Below, piece by piece: positions 48,211 to 57,409 of a stretch of 64,000 nucleotides of DNA. Source of the DNA: Polyangium sp. 6x1 (GTDB taxonomy: Bacteria; Myxococcota_A; Polyangia; Polyangiales; Polyangiaceae). The notes beneath the pieces are model-generated. The model had not been told where the DNA came from. It did no database searches and worked only from the letters and a program-made list of their open reading frames with translations. The number at the start of each line of letters is the position of its first letter. Positions within the stretch are counted from its first letter, which is position 1. The position numbers and the translations under genes were made by a program. The stretch is taken from assembly GCF_029946515.1 (NCBI RefSeq), contig NZ_JARZHH010000003.1, positions 248,001 to 312,000 of the forward strand, given 5' to 3'.

Positions 48211-49824
48211 ATGAGCACGATCCTCGGCATCGGCGGCTTCGATCACGATGGGGCGGTGACGCTCGTTCGAGGCGATACCCTCGTCGGCCACCTCGAATGG
48301 GAACGTGTTTCGCGACGACGTTTCGCCGGCCTGCGTTCGCCCGAGGAGCTCGCGCTGCTCCTCGCGGCGACGGGATGGGACCTCTCCGACGTCGACGTCA
48401 TCGCGTGGGCGGACCAGGAGCGCTACGAGGATCCCGCGGCAGCGGGGCTCCGGGCCTTCTTGAAGCGACGTTTCTGGGGGGCGCACCTCGAAGTCGTCGA
48501 GCACCATCGGTGCCACCTCGCCTCGGCCTACTTCGCGTCGGGCTTCGAGCACGCGGCCGTGCTCAGCATCGATGGCAAGGGTGACGCCGCGTCAGCGGCC
48601 CTCGCGCGTGGCGCGGGCGCGGAGCTACGAATGTCGACGCGTCAGCCCTCGGCGAGCTCGATCGGGCGCACCTGGCATGCGCTGTCGATCGCGTGCGGAT
48701 ATCCGCATTTCGGCGCCGCGGGGAAGGTGATGGCGCTCGCTGCATACGGACGTCCGCGTTTTCTCGATGCGCTGCTCGGCTGGACGGCGCTCTGCGACGA
48801 CGGCACGTTCACGTTCACGGCGCCCGGCGAGCGTCCGAACGAGGGGCCCTCCTTTCGCCGCGCCGATCGCAAAGCAGCCTTCTTCTGCAGTGCGTTCGAC
48901 GTCCCGCCCCGGCAGGCTTCCGAGCCCATGCGAGACGCGCATGCGGACCTCGCCGCGAGCGTGCAAGCGTGGACCGAGATCGTCGTGGAGCACCTCGCGA
49001 GAGCCGCGGTACGTGAAGCCGGATCGCGGCGACTCTGCCTCGCAGGAGGCGTGGCGCTGAACGTCCTGTCGAACAGCCGTCTCCTCGACGCGGGCATCGT
49101 GGACGAGCTCTTCGTGCAACCCGCGGCCGGGGACGACGGCCTCTCCCTCGGCGCCGCGCTCGCGCTCGCCGGCCGGCCGCTCTCGATGCCGACGGGAATC
49201 GGTCGATTCGATCCCTACCTGGGGCGCACGTTCGGCCCCGAGGCGGTGGAGAGAGTTCTTTGGTCCTCCAACGGACTGACGTCCGTCCGGCACGACGACG
49301 TTGCGCGACCCGCGGCGGAGGCGCTTGCGCGTGGAGAGATCCTCGGATGGGTCTCCGGGCGCGAGGAGACCGGCCCACGAGCGCTCGGCGCGCGCAGCCT
49401 TCTCGCCAGCCCGTTCGTCGCGGGCATGCGGGATCGGATCAACCGCATCAAGGGGCGCGAGCCGTTCCGGCCTGTGGCGCTCCTCGTGGATGAGTGCGTC
49501 CGCCGCGAGGCGTTCACCGGCCCTGTGTGCCCGTACATGCTGCGGAGCGCGAAGGCTCACTCCGACCATCAGGCGCGATTCAACGAGGGGCTTCACCGCG
49601 ACGGGACTTCGCGCCTGCAAATCGTCGACGCTGAGAGCCCTCCGGAGCTCGCGAGGCTTCTCGAAACGTTCGGTGCGATCACGGGCACGGCGGCGCTCGT
49701 CAACACGTCTCTCAATGGCCCAGGAGAGCCGCTCGTGGGGAGGCCGGAAGAGGCGATCGCACTGCTCTCAGCAGGGCGCCTCGACGCGCTGTTCATCGAG
49801 GGGTTCGAGGTGCGGCGTGCATGA
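48211..49824 (+). CDS. O-carbamoyltransferase (NodU/CmcH/TobZ family)
   Basis: A 537-residue enzyme. The N-terminal half is a Kae1/ASKHA-type domain with the early GIGGFDHDGAV motif, EHHRCHLASAYF metal-binding histidines and SIDGKGD. The C-terminal half has the conserved GREETGPRALGARSLLASP and INRIKGREPFRPVA blocks and a terminal VNTSLNGPGEPLV. The family transfers carbamoyl from carbamoyl phosphate (via carbamoyl-adenylate) onto hydroxyls of antibiotics and Nod factors. It is overlapped by a NodB-type deacetylase gene, as in sugar-modifying operons. Confidence 0.93.
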   Translation: MSTILGIGGFDHDGAVTLVRGDTLVGHLEWERVSRRRFAGLRSPEELALLLAATGWDLSDVDVIAWADQERYEDPAAAGLRAFLKRRFWGAHLEVVEHHRCHLASAYFASGFEHAAVLSIDGKGDAASAALARGAGAELRMSTRQPSASSIGRTWHALSIACGYPHFGAAGKVMALAAYGRPRFLDALLGWTALCDDGTFTFTAPGERPNEGPSFRRADRKAAFFCSAFDVPPRQASEPMRDAHADLAASVQAWTEIVVEHLARAAVREAGSRRLCLAGGVALNVLSNSRLLDAGIVDELFVQPAAGDDGLSLGAALALAGRPLSMPTGIGRFDPYLGRTFGPEAVERVLWSSNGLTSVRHDDVARPAAEALARGEILGWVSGREETGPRALGARSLLASPFVAGMRDRINRIKGREPFRPVALLVDECVRREAFTGPVCPYMLRSAKAHSDHQARFNEGLHRDGTSRLQIVDAESPPELARLLETFGAITGTAALVNTSLNGPGEPLVGRPEEAIALLSAGRLDALFIEGFEVRRA

Positions 49825-50767
49825 GCCCGCTCGGATCGCCATTCTTTGTTTCCACCGGGTCTTGCCCGCTTCGCGCCGCGAGGGCTCCGACGAACCCTAT
49901 TTCGTGCGCCAAACGGCGCTCGCGCTCGACCGTTTCCGCGACCTCCTGGACGAGCTCGTACGACGCGACGCGATCCTCCCCCCCGAGACGCTCTTGGCGT
50001 GGTTGAACCAAGGGGCCGCGCCACCACGTCCGGGCGTGATCCTCACGTTCGACGACGGATACGCCGACGTGCTCGAGTTGGCCGCGCCGGAGCTACAGGC
50101 GCGCGGCGTGCGGGCTCTGCTCTGCGTCACGACCGCCGTCGCGTCGGGCGTGGTTCGCGGTTTCCCCGTCGATCACTGGTACGCAGCGATCGGAGCCGCC
50201 ACCGTGCGGCGTGGGATGCTCGAGGGCTTCACGCGTGATCCGTGGTCGTTCGATCTCGACCTCGATGAGGACCGCGCGCGCCTCGTCGAGGGCCCGGAAA
50301 AACGCGCGTTCGTTGGAGCGCAAACCAATGAGCAAAAGGACATGCTGGTCCGACTCCACCGGGCGCTCGGCGTCGAGGTGCTGCCTGCGATCCCGCGAGT
50401 CCTCGATGTCGACGACCTCCGTTCTCTTGCGCGCGAAGGCTTCTTGCTTGGATCGCATGGGGAGCGTCACGTGCACCTGCCGCGGCTGCCTGAATGCGAG
50501 GCGGCTGAACAGATGAGGCGCTCGCGCGCTTTTTTCGCCGATCACGGCCTGCCCGACGCCTGCATCCTCGCCTATCCCGACGGCGCGACCTGCCCGCGCA
50601 CCGAGGCCCTCGCGAAGGCCGCGGGGTTTTCGATCGGCCTCGCCCTCGGCTCGCGGTTCGCGACACGCGACGACGATCCGCTCGCTCTCCCGCGGCTCAT
50701 CCCGACGAACGATCCAGGCTGGTTCCGCCGGCGCTTGCTCCCGCTGTTCCAAGGGGAAGGAGGCTGA
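49817..50767 (+). CDS. Polysaccharide deacetylase (NodB homology) family protein
   Basis: A 316-residue carbohydrate esterase family 4-like protein. GTG 49817 is preceded by GAGG at six bases and overlaps the carbamoyltransferase end by 8 bases; in this frame CFHRVLP follows at once. Metal site: TFDDGYAD (Asp79-Asp80) and SHGERH (His214, His218). No signal peptide is visible, so it acts on an intracellular acetamido sugar or amide rather than on cell wall. Its last 71 bases overlap the opposite-strand beta-propeller gene. Confidence 0.85.
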   Translation: MHEPARIAILCFHRVLPASRREGSDEPYFVRQTALALDRFRDLLDELVRRDAILPPETLLAWLNQGAAPPRPGVILTFDDGYADVLELAAPELQARGVRALLCVTTAVASGVVRGFPVDHWYAAIGAATVRRGMLEGFTRDPWSFDLDLDEDRARLVEGPEKRAFVGAQTNEQKDMLVRLHRALGVEVLPAIPRVLDVDDLRSLAREGFLLGSHGERHVHLPRLPECEAAEQMRRSRAFFADHGLPDACILAYPDGATCPRTEALAKAAGFSIGLALGSRFATRDDDPLALPRLIPTNDPGWFRRRLLPLFQGEGG

Positions 50768-51791
50768 AGATCTTCGGGTGTCTCCCCGGGTCGTCGAGCC
50801 CCACGCGTGACACGAGCTGCCTCGTCGCGCGATCGATCAGGAGCACCGACGTCTCCGTCGTCTCGATGGGACGATCACACCAGCGATACCGAGGCATGCG
50901 TCGGATCCCGGTCAGCCCGACGGCGATGTGCTCACCCGTGACGGCGAGCCCGCGGCACCAGCCCGTGTGCCCGGTGGCGAAGACATCGATCCGCTCGACC
51001 TCGCGACCCGTGACGCGGCCATCCTCGATCGCGTAGGCCAGGACGAGGCCGTTCACGCAAGTGATCCAGAAGCGATCCCCGTGCACGAGCCCGTCGTGCG
51101 GCAGACCGGGCGTGCCTTCGATCACCCGGCGAAACGTGGTCACGTCGTCGACCGCGCGATCGAGGAATCGCGTGACGAGGAGCTGGGAGCCATGCACCGT
51201 CACGTGGTTCGGATGCACGTAGTCGCGCACCTTCCTGCGCGTGAACGGCAGGTTGACCTCGGACCCACGTGACGTGTAATAGCCGTCGCCCTTCCCCTCG
51301 TCTGCTGCGGGGGCCTCCGCGCGAGGCGGAAAGCGCGCGTCACGGAGCGTGAGAAGCGCGTCGCGAGCAGGGGAAAAACCATTCTGCCGCGCGGCCGAAA
51401 GCCACCCCGGATGAAGGGCGTGGCTGCCGAGGAAGCTCCCCTCCAGCGAGAAGACGTCGATCGACTCGAGCCCCGTGTTGACGACGTAGACGCGATCCTC
51501 CGCCACGGTGACGTGGTGCAGATCGTTCATGCAGGGCTGGTGCCAGGTGCTCGTGATGGACCATTCGCGTGGGTTCACCCCGAACACGGCAGAGGCACCA
51601 CAGACGAAGAGCGTCGAGGTCCCGGGCGCGCCGCTCCACGCTGCGCCGGTAAAACCCTTCTCCGGCACGTGGAGCGGCGCCTGCGGGACGTGCGCGAGCC
51701 GCGTTCGCTGCGTGCGACGCTCGAGATCGACCTCGACGAGCCGCCCTTCGCCCGATGCGTCGAAGTACCCGACCGTGACGAGGAGCTTCAT
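50697..51791 (-). CDS. Beta-propeller-like protein (DUF4915-type)
   Basis: A 364-residue protein from ATG 51791, an ATGA overlap with the SLOG gene. The sequence has YVTN/propeller-like beta repeats with conserved His-bearing loops (MNDLHHVTV, HPNHVTVHG, LPHDGLVHGDRFW, GHTGWCRGLAV). This resembles the DUF4915/TIGR03032-type families of uncharacterised propeller proteins. The spaced histidines could hold a metal. It has no signal peptide and converges on the deacetylase gene with a 71-base overlap. Function unknown. Confidence 0.5.
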   Translation of the reverse strand: MKLLVTVGYFDASGEGRLVEVDLERRTQRTRLAHVPQAPLHVPEKGFTGAAWSGAPGTSTLFVCGASAVFGVNPREWSITSTWHQPCMNDLHHVTVAEDRVYVVNTGLESIDVFSLEGSFLGSHALHPGWLSAARQNGFSPARDALLTLRDARFPPRAEAPAADEGKGDGYYTSRGSEVNLPFTRRKVRDYVHPNHVTVHGSQLLVTRFLDRAVDDVTTFRRVIEGTPGLPHDGLVHGDRFWITCVNGLVLAYAIEDGRVTGREVERIDVFATGHTGWCRGLAVTGEHIAVGLTGIRRMPRYRWCDRPIETTETSVLLIDRATRQLVSRVGLDDPGRHPKIFSLLPLGTAGASAGGTSLDRSSG

Positions 51792-52378
51792 GGGTTGCCC
51801 TTCGAGCCGCTGGCGATGTCCCTGGGCTCGGGCCTCCGATGGGACGCGAGCTCGAGGGCAAGCGTGATGGCCTGCTCCGCGTCTTCGGCGGCGTGCACGG
51901 TGTCTCGTCGCCGCGCGTCGATGCACTCGCCCGCGAGCCGCTGCGACCAGCCACCGGACCCGGCGAGGCTGATGATGGGCTTGCCGAGCTGCCACGCGAT
52001 CGCGATCTCGCTCAACGTCCCGGCGCCTCCGCCGATGGCCACCACGACGTCGGACATGGCCACGACGACGACGTTGCGGCCGATCTGCATCCCGGTAGGC
52101 ACGACGATGTCGACGTAGGGATTGGCTGCGTCGCGATCGTAGGCGGGAAGGACGCCGAGCACGTCGCCCTCCCGCCAGGCGGACGACGAGTGGGCGCCGC
52201 GCGAAACGGCCTCCATGACGCCGCCGAGCCCGCCGGTGACGACGCGGAAACCGACCTCGATGGCCCGCCGGCCCAGCTCGACGCATGCTGTCTCGATGTC
52301 CGCGGAGAGCCCGCCCGCGCTGCCCACGGCGGCCAGGACGAACCGACGCGAGGGTTGGCGGGGAATCGAAGCGTTCAT
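51788..52378 (-). CDS. SLOG-fold protein (TIGR00725/LOG-like)
   Basis: A 196-residue Rossmann-type protein with the paired LOG motifs VTGGLGGVMEAVSRGA and AIGGGAGTLSEIAIAWQLGKP. The canonical LOG nucleosidase motif PGGxGTxxE is close to GGGAGTLSE, but this arrangement fits the TIGR00725 subfamily, whose ligand is unsettled. ATG 52378 is chosen; ATG 52408 would add ten residues and neither has a clear ribosome site. The last base of the upstream start region is only 48 bases from the divergent ATPase gene. Confidence 0.75.
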   Translation of the reverse strand: MNASIPRQPSRRFVLAAVGSAGGLSADIETACVELGRRAIEVGFRVVTGGLGGVMEAVSRGAHSSSAWREGDVLGVLPAYDRDAANPYVDIVVPTGMQIGRNVVVVAMSDVVVAIGGGAGTLSEIAIAWQLGKPIISLAGSGGWSQRLAGECIDARRRDTVHAAEDAEQAITLALELASHRRPEPRDIASGSKGNP

Positions 52379-52426
52379 ACGAGGCGGAGTGTATCCCGGC
52401 CCGCGCATCGGTTACCATGCCCCGCG

Positions 52427-53830
52427 ATGAAGCTCCGCGTCAGGAACCTGGGACGGATCGAGGATGCTGCGCTCGACATTCGTCCTCTCACGGTGTTCGT
52501 GGGGAAGAACAATACGAACAAGACGTGGGTGGCCTACGCGCTCTACGGTCTCCTGCGTCACCTGACGTGGCGCTCACCGGCCGTCGTGGGCCTGCGATCC
52601 ATGGGCGCGACGCTCATCAAAATTCAGACGGAAGCCGTCCGGAAGCAGGTCTTCGCCAACATCGAGCGAGCGATCGACGGACTGCCGAAGGAGGGAGACG
52701 TTGGCACCGTGGAGCTCGAAGTGTCGCGCCGCGCGCTGCTCGAAGGTGTCGACGAGCCGACGGAGTTCACGCTGGTCTCCGAGCACCTTCGCAAGCTTTT
52801 GCACCTCGAGGGAGAGCTCTCGCGGGAGGCGAGCGCCACGCTCGAGGTGAGCGCCGCCGAGTTTCGCGAGCGCGATGCGACCGTCGCGATGCTCCTCGGG
52901 TATGTGCAGCGAAACCTGCGCATGCAGTGGAGAGCGGAGAAAGACGAGATCGCCACGATATCCGTACAGCTCGGCGGCGACGGTGAAGAGCTCCGCAAGC
53001 GGGCGAAAGTTTTTCTGCGCGCGCTCGCGCAGCGCTTCTCGTCGATGGGCTCGTTGTTGCTCCTGCCCGCGGAGCGGAAGGCTCTCGCCAGCACGTACAG
53101 GGAAATGGAGGCGCTGGGGCAAACCAGCGACTCTCTGAGCACGCCCGTGTCGTCGTACGTGACCTTCCTGCGATCCGCGGAAGGCCAATGGCGCAAGGGC
53201 GTGGCGCCGGCGATGCCCTCGGCGATCGGGTATCTGGACGACCGTATCCTCGGGGGCTCGACCGATTTCCTGTCCTCCGGCGCAGGAGAGCGGCTCATGT
53301 TCTCGCCGCGGAGTGGACCTTCCTTGCCGATGCATGCAGCGTCCTCCATGGTCCGATCGCTCGTGGGGCTCGAGGTTTATCTCCGGTACGCGGCGCGGTC
53401 GGGGGATACCCTGATCATCGACGAGCCTGAGATGAACGCGCATCCGGAGGGCCAGGTCGCGCTGGTGGAGCTCATCGCGCACCTCGTGAACCAGGGGATC
53501 CGCGTGGTGATGACGACGCACAGCCCTTACGTGGTCGATCATCTGAATAACCTGATAGGGGCGCGGAGGCTCTCCGAGGCGGATCAGGACGAGGCGGCGA
53601 AGAAGTTCAGGCTGGGCACGCGAACGTGTTTTCTGCGTGCCGAGGATGTGGCTGCATATGATTTCGTGGCTGAGGATGATGCAAGCCCGGTGCGCGTGAA
53701 ATCGATCTTTCCCGCGGAAGATCCGTCGGCCTCCATCGACTGGGACACGTTCGGTCGCACGAGCGACTACTTGTCGAGTTTGTATACCTCGGAGATTCTG
53801 CCTCGATCACCGTGGAGGGAATCGCCATGA
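52427..53830 (+). CDS. AAA15/OLD-like ATPase
   Basis: A 467-residue ABC/SMC-class ATPase. N-terminal Walker A is GKNNTNKTW (Gly26-Thr33), with Asn replacing the usual Gly before Lys32. A long helical insertion spans about 60-280. LSSGAGERLMF may be the signature, Walker B is TLIIDEPEMNAHPEG (Asp332-Glu333), and a TTHSPYVVDHLNN switch His follows. OLD-family proteins of this layout usually carry a C-terminal TOPRIM nuclease, which is absent here; the coupled downstream gene (ATGA overlap) may supply a nuclease in trans. Such pairs are common in phage defence. Confidence 0.85.
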   Translation: MKLRVRNLGRIEDAALDIRPLTVFVGKNNTNKTWVAYALYGLLRHLTWRSPAVVGLRSMGATLIKIQTEAVRKQVFANIERAIDGLPKEGDVGTVELEVSRRALLEGVDEPTEFTLVSEHLRKLLHLEGELSREASATLEVSAAEFRERDATVAMLLGYVQRNLRMQWRAEKDEIATISVQLGGDGEELRKRAKVFLRALAQRFSSMGSLLLLPAERKALASTYREMEALGQTSDSLSTPVSSYVTFLRSAEGQWRKGVAPAMPSAIGYLDDRILGGSTDFLSSGAGERLMFSPRSGPSLPMHAASSMVRSLVGLEVYLRYAARSGDTLIIDEPEMNAHPEGQVALVELIAHLVNQGIRVVMTTHSPYVVDHLNNLIGARRLSEADQDEAAKKFRLGTRTCFLRAEDVAAYDFVAEDDASPVRVKSIFPAEDPSASIDWDTFGRTSDYLSSLYTSEILPRSPWRESP

Positions 53831-54369
53831 CGCACGCACCTCTCGGCTATCTTTTCTGCCGGTCCCTTCTTCCAGGCCAGTCGAGCCATACGGAACGTGG
53901 CAAAACGTTTTCCCTTTCTCCTGAAGAAGGGGAGACCATCCTGCTCTTCCGCACCGACGACAGATTGCCGGCGAGAGACCCCCATGGTCGCCCTCGGGAG
54001 AGCTTCTGCGGGTACTTCGGTATCGAAGATGACGAGCCGCGTGCTGATCTCTTCCTCCTCTTCATCAAGAGGACGACGGATGGAGAGCACATGATCCGCC
54101 TCGTGGTCGTGGAGCTCAAGGGAGGCCACCTCGATCGCGCCGTCGAGCAACTCAGGCGCACGCTCCGGGTCCTCAAGCAGAAGCTCACGCCGGTCCTTGG
54201 CCCGGCCTTTTTCGTCCCCGGAAACGTTCGTGCCCTCATCATCACCGACAACGGTTCGCCCCGGCAGATGGACAGGGGAATGCAGCAACAATTCTTCAAG
54301 GAATTCGGTGTCTCTCCTGTGGTCTGCCGATCCTCGAAGACCGCACGCGAGAACATCTTGAAGTCATGA
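53827..54369 (+). CDS. Small PD-(D/E)xK-like protein paired with the ATPase
   Basis: A 180-residue protein, coupled on both sides by ATGA overlaps. A predicted strand-turn-strand contains Asp74 (RADLFLLFIKR) and then VVVELKGG (Glu96-x-Lys98) followed by a helix (LDRAVEQLRRTL), the order D...ExK expected of PD-(D/E)xK nucleases. The rest has no match I know. The ATPase has no nuclease domain, so this is the likely effector of a two-gene system. Nuclease activity is inferred from three residues only. Confidence 0.5.
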   Translation: MTHAPLGYLFCRSLLPGQSSHTERGKTFSLSPEEGETILLFRTDDRLPARDPHGRPRESFCGYFGIEDDEPRADLFLLFIKRTTDGEHMIRLVVVELKGGHLDRAVEQLRRTLRVLKQKLTPVLGPAFFVPGNVRALIITDNGSPRQMDRGMQQQFFKEFGVSPVVCRSSKTARENILKS

Positions 54370-55121
54370 TCGAGCGTGACGGCTTCGCCGTGATGGAGCG
54401 GCTGCTCGACGTCGACGCAGTGACGTCCCTCCTCGATTCGTTCTTCCATCACGAACGGTCGTCCATCCCCACGAGCGCCGAGATCCTCTACACGCACGCG
54501 CCCCCGCCGCCGAACACGCCCGGCATGGAGCGCCTGATGCATCAATGGCTGAACCCGCATCGCCGCCCGCCGCCACTCTCCACGCGCGCCGTCGCAGCGC
54601 ATGTGCGCCCGACCGTCGAAGCACTGCTCGGCGAGCCGGCCGTGCTCTTTCAGGACGTGCTCATGGACAAGGGCGACGAGCAGGGCCCGTTCCCCTGGCA
54701 TCAGGACTATCCATTCTGGCCCGTCGACGAGCCGCGCGGCGTCGTCGTATGGGCGCCGCTCGATCCCGTGGACGAACTCTCAGGCGGGCTATCCCTCGCC
54801 ATTGGAAGCCACCATTCCGGAATCGGTCCCGCCATCGATCTGCATACGGGGGGCGCGCAGTCGGGCAGCACCGGGGTGCCGATCGATCCTGCGCGGTACG
54901 AAGCCCACCATGCTCGGCTCGACCCGGGCGATGCCATCGTTTTTCACCCGCTCACCTGGCACGCGTCGCAGCCGAACCGATCGGGCCGGAGGCGGCGCGT
55001 ATGGGCATCGACGTGGCTCGCAAGATCCGCACGGTTCTCCCACGCGAACGCACCACGTCATCCCCTGTGCAAGCTCACCCGGGACGGGGCGTTCGTCGGC
55101 TCGCTCGAAGGAGAATTCTAA
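54366..55121 (+). CDS. Phytanoyl-CoA dioxygenase (PhyH) family protein
   Basis: A 251-residue Fe(II)/2-oxoglutarate enzyme. Ligands: His112 and Asp114 in HQDYPFWPVD, and His199 in TWHASQ, with Arg residues following. The core resembles the 390-residue PhyH protein at 45246 but lacks its C-terminal extension. Its ATG lies in an ATGA overlap with the nuclease-like gene, so a metabolic enzyme is co-translated with a putative defence pair. Substrate unknown. Confidence 0.82.
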   Translation: MIERDGFAVMERLLDVDAVTSLLDSFFHHERSSIPTSAEILYTHAPPPPNTPGMERLMHQWLNPHRRPPPLSTRAVAAHVRPTVEALLGEPAVLFQDVLMDKGDEQGPFPWHQDYPFWPVDEPRGVVVWAPLDPVDELSGGLSLAIGSHHSGIGPAIDLHTGGAQSGSTGVPIDPARYEAHHARLDPGDAIVFHPLTWHASQPNRSGRRRRVWASTWLARSARFSHANAPRHPLCKLTRDGAFVGSLEGEF

Positions 55122-55122
55122 A

Positions 55123-55614
55123 ATGAAACGGTTGACGTGGCTCGTCGGTCCACCTGGGAGCGGGAAATCGACATACGCAGGCGAAGTGCGGGCCCATCGT
55201 CGCGTCGTCGAGCTGACGGACATGCTCGGCCCGCTCGTGAACCCGGTGAAGATCCGGAAGGGGGTTCTTCGCGCGAACGGTGCGCTCGTGAGGCTCGTGC
55301 GGGACCTCGAGCTCCATCCGGACAATCGTGGCCTGCCCCCGTTGCTCGTCGTCGCCGGGATCGTGCCAGAAGATGCACTGTTTCCTCTCGGCGAGGACGA
55401 GGAGGTCCTCCTGCTGCTTCCGCCCCGCGAGCGCTGGCAGATGCAGCTTCGCGCGAGGCCAGTGAACGGTGGTTCGTCAGGACAGTACGACGATTATGTG
55501 TACGCGGAGAGTTGGTACGAGCGATTCTCGACCTGGGAGGCGCGTGGGTTCTCGTTCACTTTGCTCGAGCTCCCGTATCGCCCAGAGCTGGTTGGCCGGG
55601 CCCCGATCGGATAG
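55123..55614 (+). CDS. P-loop NTPase / small kinase-like protein
   Basis: A 163-residue protein with an N-terminal Walker A GPPGSGKST (residues 9-17) and a later DEEVLLLLPPRERW strand-loop consistent with a nucleotide-kinase-like ATPase. An AAGGAG site lies about ten bases before ATG 55123, one base after the PhyH stop. There is no clear substrate motif. It could phosphorylate a small molecule made by the neighbouring enzymes, or be a general AAA-type protein. Confidence 0.7.
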   Translation: MKRLTWLVGPPGSGKSTYAGEVRAHRRVVELTDMLGPLVNPVKIRKGVLRANGALVRLVRDLELHPDNRGLPPLLVVAGIVPEDALFPLGEDEEVLLLLPPRERWQMQLRARPVNGGSSGQYDDYVYAESWYERFSTWEARGFSFTLLELPYRPELVGRAPIG

Positions 55615-55624
55615 CGTGATCCTC

Positions 55625-57409
55625 ATGGATCGCTTGCTGCAAGGATCCGGTGCTCTGCCCGGTGGAAAAGGGTACGTCGAGAACCCCACCGACGCCGACT
55701 ACGCAGCGGCGGCTCGCTGGGCGCTCGAGCAGAAGGACCTCCGGCTTGCGATCCAGCAGGTCTCGGCCGCGATTGCCCTGAAGCCGCTGCACGAGCCGTA
55801 CCTCCATCTGCTCGACCGGATCGTGGGCAGGGCCAAGGGGCCCCTCCTGCTCGTACAACTGCCGCAAGATGGGGCCTTCTTCGGGTTGTGTGCGGTGCGC
55901 GCGCGGGTCCTCGCGCGGCTCGGGCGGGTCGAAGAGGCGCTGCGGCACCTCTTCGACGCGGTGGAGTTCAGTCCGGAGACGCCGTTCTTGCCGTGGGCCG
56001 TGGCGTGGATCGACCCTTCGAAGAGGGCGCGGTCTGTCCTCCCGGAGACGGTGGCCAGAGGCCTTTTGGCGCTGACCGACGGCCTCCGCATCGTAGATGA
56101 GTGCGGCGAGGGGGCGCGCACGAACCTCGAAGCGGCCCTCCGCATTGCACGGCGGATGCGGAGGGAGCACCCCGCGAATGGCGCTTTGATCGTCGCCGAG
56201 GCGCGCGTGTTGCGTGTCCTCGGGCGAGCGGACGAGGCCCTCGCCTTGCTGGGCGACGAGGCCGGATGGGAGCTTGCCGTCGAGCGCGCGGCCATTCTTC
56301 GCGACCTCGGTTGTCGGGGGGAGCAGGTGCGTGCGCTGGAGCAAGCCGCCGCGGCGCGCCCGGCAGAGCCATCGACCTACCTCGATCTCGGTGACGCCTA
56401 CCTGGACGATGGCCGGCCCGAGGAGGCAGCGGCGGCTTACGAGCGTGCCCTCGCGCTCGATGCGTCGTCGGAATGGGCCCGGAGCTCTCTTGTTTACGCG
56501 GAGGCGCTTGGCGGTAAGGCCGGCGATCTCCCGAAGGTGTGCGGCTCCCTGTCCGACCCGGCGGTGGAGGCGCGTGTCAGGAAGCTGGAGGCCGATCTCT
56601 CCGCCTACGAGAGCCGGTTGAGTGATCCCGTCGATCCGGTGGTGGCCGTCGTTCGATCCGTCCTGGAACGCGCTCCCGAGACGGATGCAGACAAGCAGCT
56701 GGTGGTCCGCGTGCGAGCAGACCGCCCGCTCGCCCCCTCGGCTCACGTGTCGTTCGCGCAGGCGCTCGCTCGGGTGGGCCGCCGCGGGCGGCTGCTCGTC
56801 GAACACGCCGGCCCTGCTGCGTTCGGGCCTCTCTGGCGCCCTTCTCCGCATGGCGGGGTCCCGGCCGTCGATCGCCCTCCCGACAGCGTCCTCCAGGCCG
56901 TGGGTGCGCTGACACGGGAGCGGTTCGAGTGGAAGACGTGGGTCGCGAGAGCGGGCGAGCTCGCGCTCTCCATCGGCGATGCGCAGCACGTCGTCGACGC
57001 CATGGCGCACCCGCTGGATCTGCCGCCCGCGTCAGACCCGGTCCGGTGGGTTCACGGGTTCCAGGTGGCCGCTGCGCTCGTCGTCGCGCGTGGACCATGG
57101 CCCGTCGAGGATCGGCAAAGGTGGCTCACCTTGCTGCTCGATGCGCAGGACGATTGGACCGCCGCGGCGGCGCTTCTGGGCCTGCGAGCGCTGGGTGATG
57201 GGGGAGCACAGCTCGTGGAAAGACTTCGCGCGCTGATCCCCGTGGACGACGAACCGTTGCGCCCGCTGTCCCGTGCCCTGGCGATCACCGGGGCCGAGCT
57301 CTCCACGGGGGCCACGCAGGCCGAGTTCTTCCGGTTGCGGGCGAGAGTTCGGCACGAGCTGGATCGGGGGACCGACGTGGCGCTACGCTCTCCGCCGAGA
57401 CCACGATGA
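55625..57409 (+). CDS. Tetratricopeptide-repeat protein
   Basis: A 594-residue all-helical protein. Clear TPR-like helix pairs occur at about 20-55 and 205-300, including STYLDLGDAYLDDGRPEEAAAAYERALALD. The C-terminal third is helical but not canonical TPR. It has no signal peptide or membrane segment. GTG 55616 is a possible earlier start (three residues longer). Its TGA overlaps the next ATG as ATGA. Likely a protein-interaction scaffold for the adjacent SUMF1-like product. Confidence 0.72.
   Translation: MDRLLQGSGALPGGKGYVENPTDADYAAAARWALEQKDLRLAIQQVSAAIALKPLHEPYLHLLDRIVGRAKGPLLLVQLPQDGAFFGLCAVRARVLARLGRVEEALRHLFDAVEFSPETPFLPWAVAWIDPSKRARSVLPETVARGLLALTDGLRIVDECGEGARTNLEAALRIARRMRREHPANGALIVAEARVLRVLGRADEALALLGDEAGWELAVERAAILRDLGCRGEQVRALEQAAAARPAEPSTYLDLGDAYLDDGRPEEAAAAYERALALDASSEWARSSLVYAEALGGKAGDLPKVCGSLSDPAVEARVRKLEADLSAYESRLSDPVDPVVAVVRSVLERAPETDADKQLVVRVRADRPLAPSAHVSFAQALARVGRRGRLLVEHAGPAAFGPLWRPSPHGGVPAVDRPPDSVLQAVGALTRERFEWKTWVARAGELALSIGDAQHVVDAMAHPLDLPPASDPVRWVHGFQVAAALVVARGPWPVEDRQRWLTLLLDAQDDWTAAAALLGLRALGDGGAQLVERLRALIPVDDEPLRPLSRALAITGAELSTGATQAEFFRLRARVRHELDRGTDVALRSPPRPR

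Noticed and set aside
51788-52378. Cytokinin-activating LOG phosphoribohydrolase or Thoeris-type SLOG defence protein
   Set aside because: The motif fits the uncharacterised TIGR00725-like group, and no TIR or other defence partner is coupled to it.
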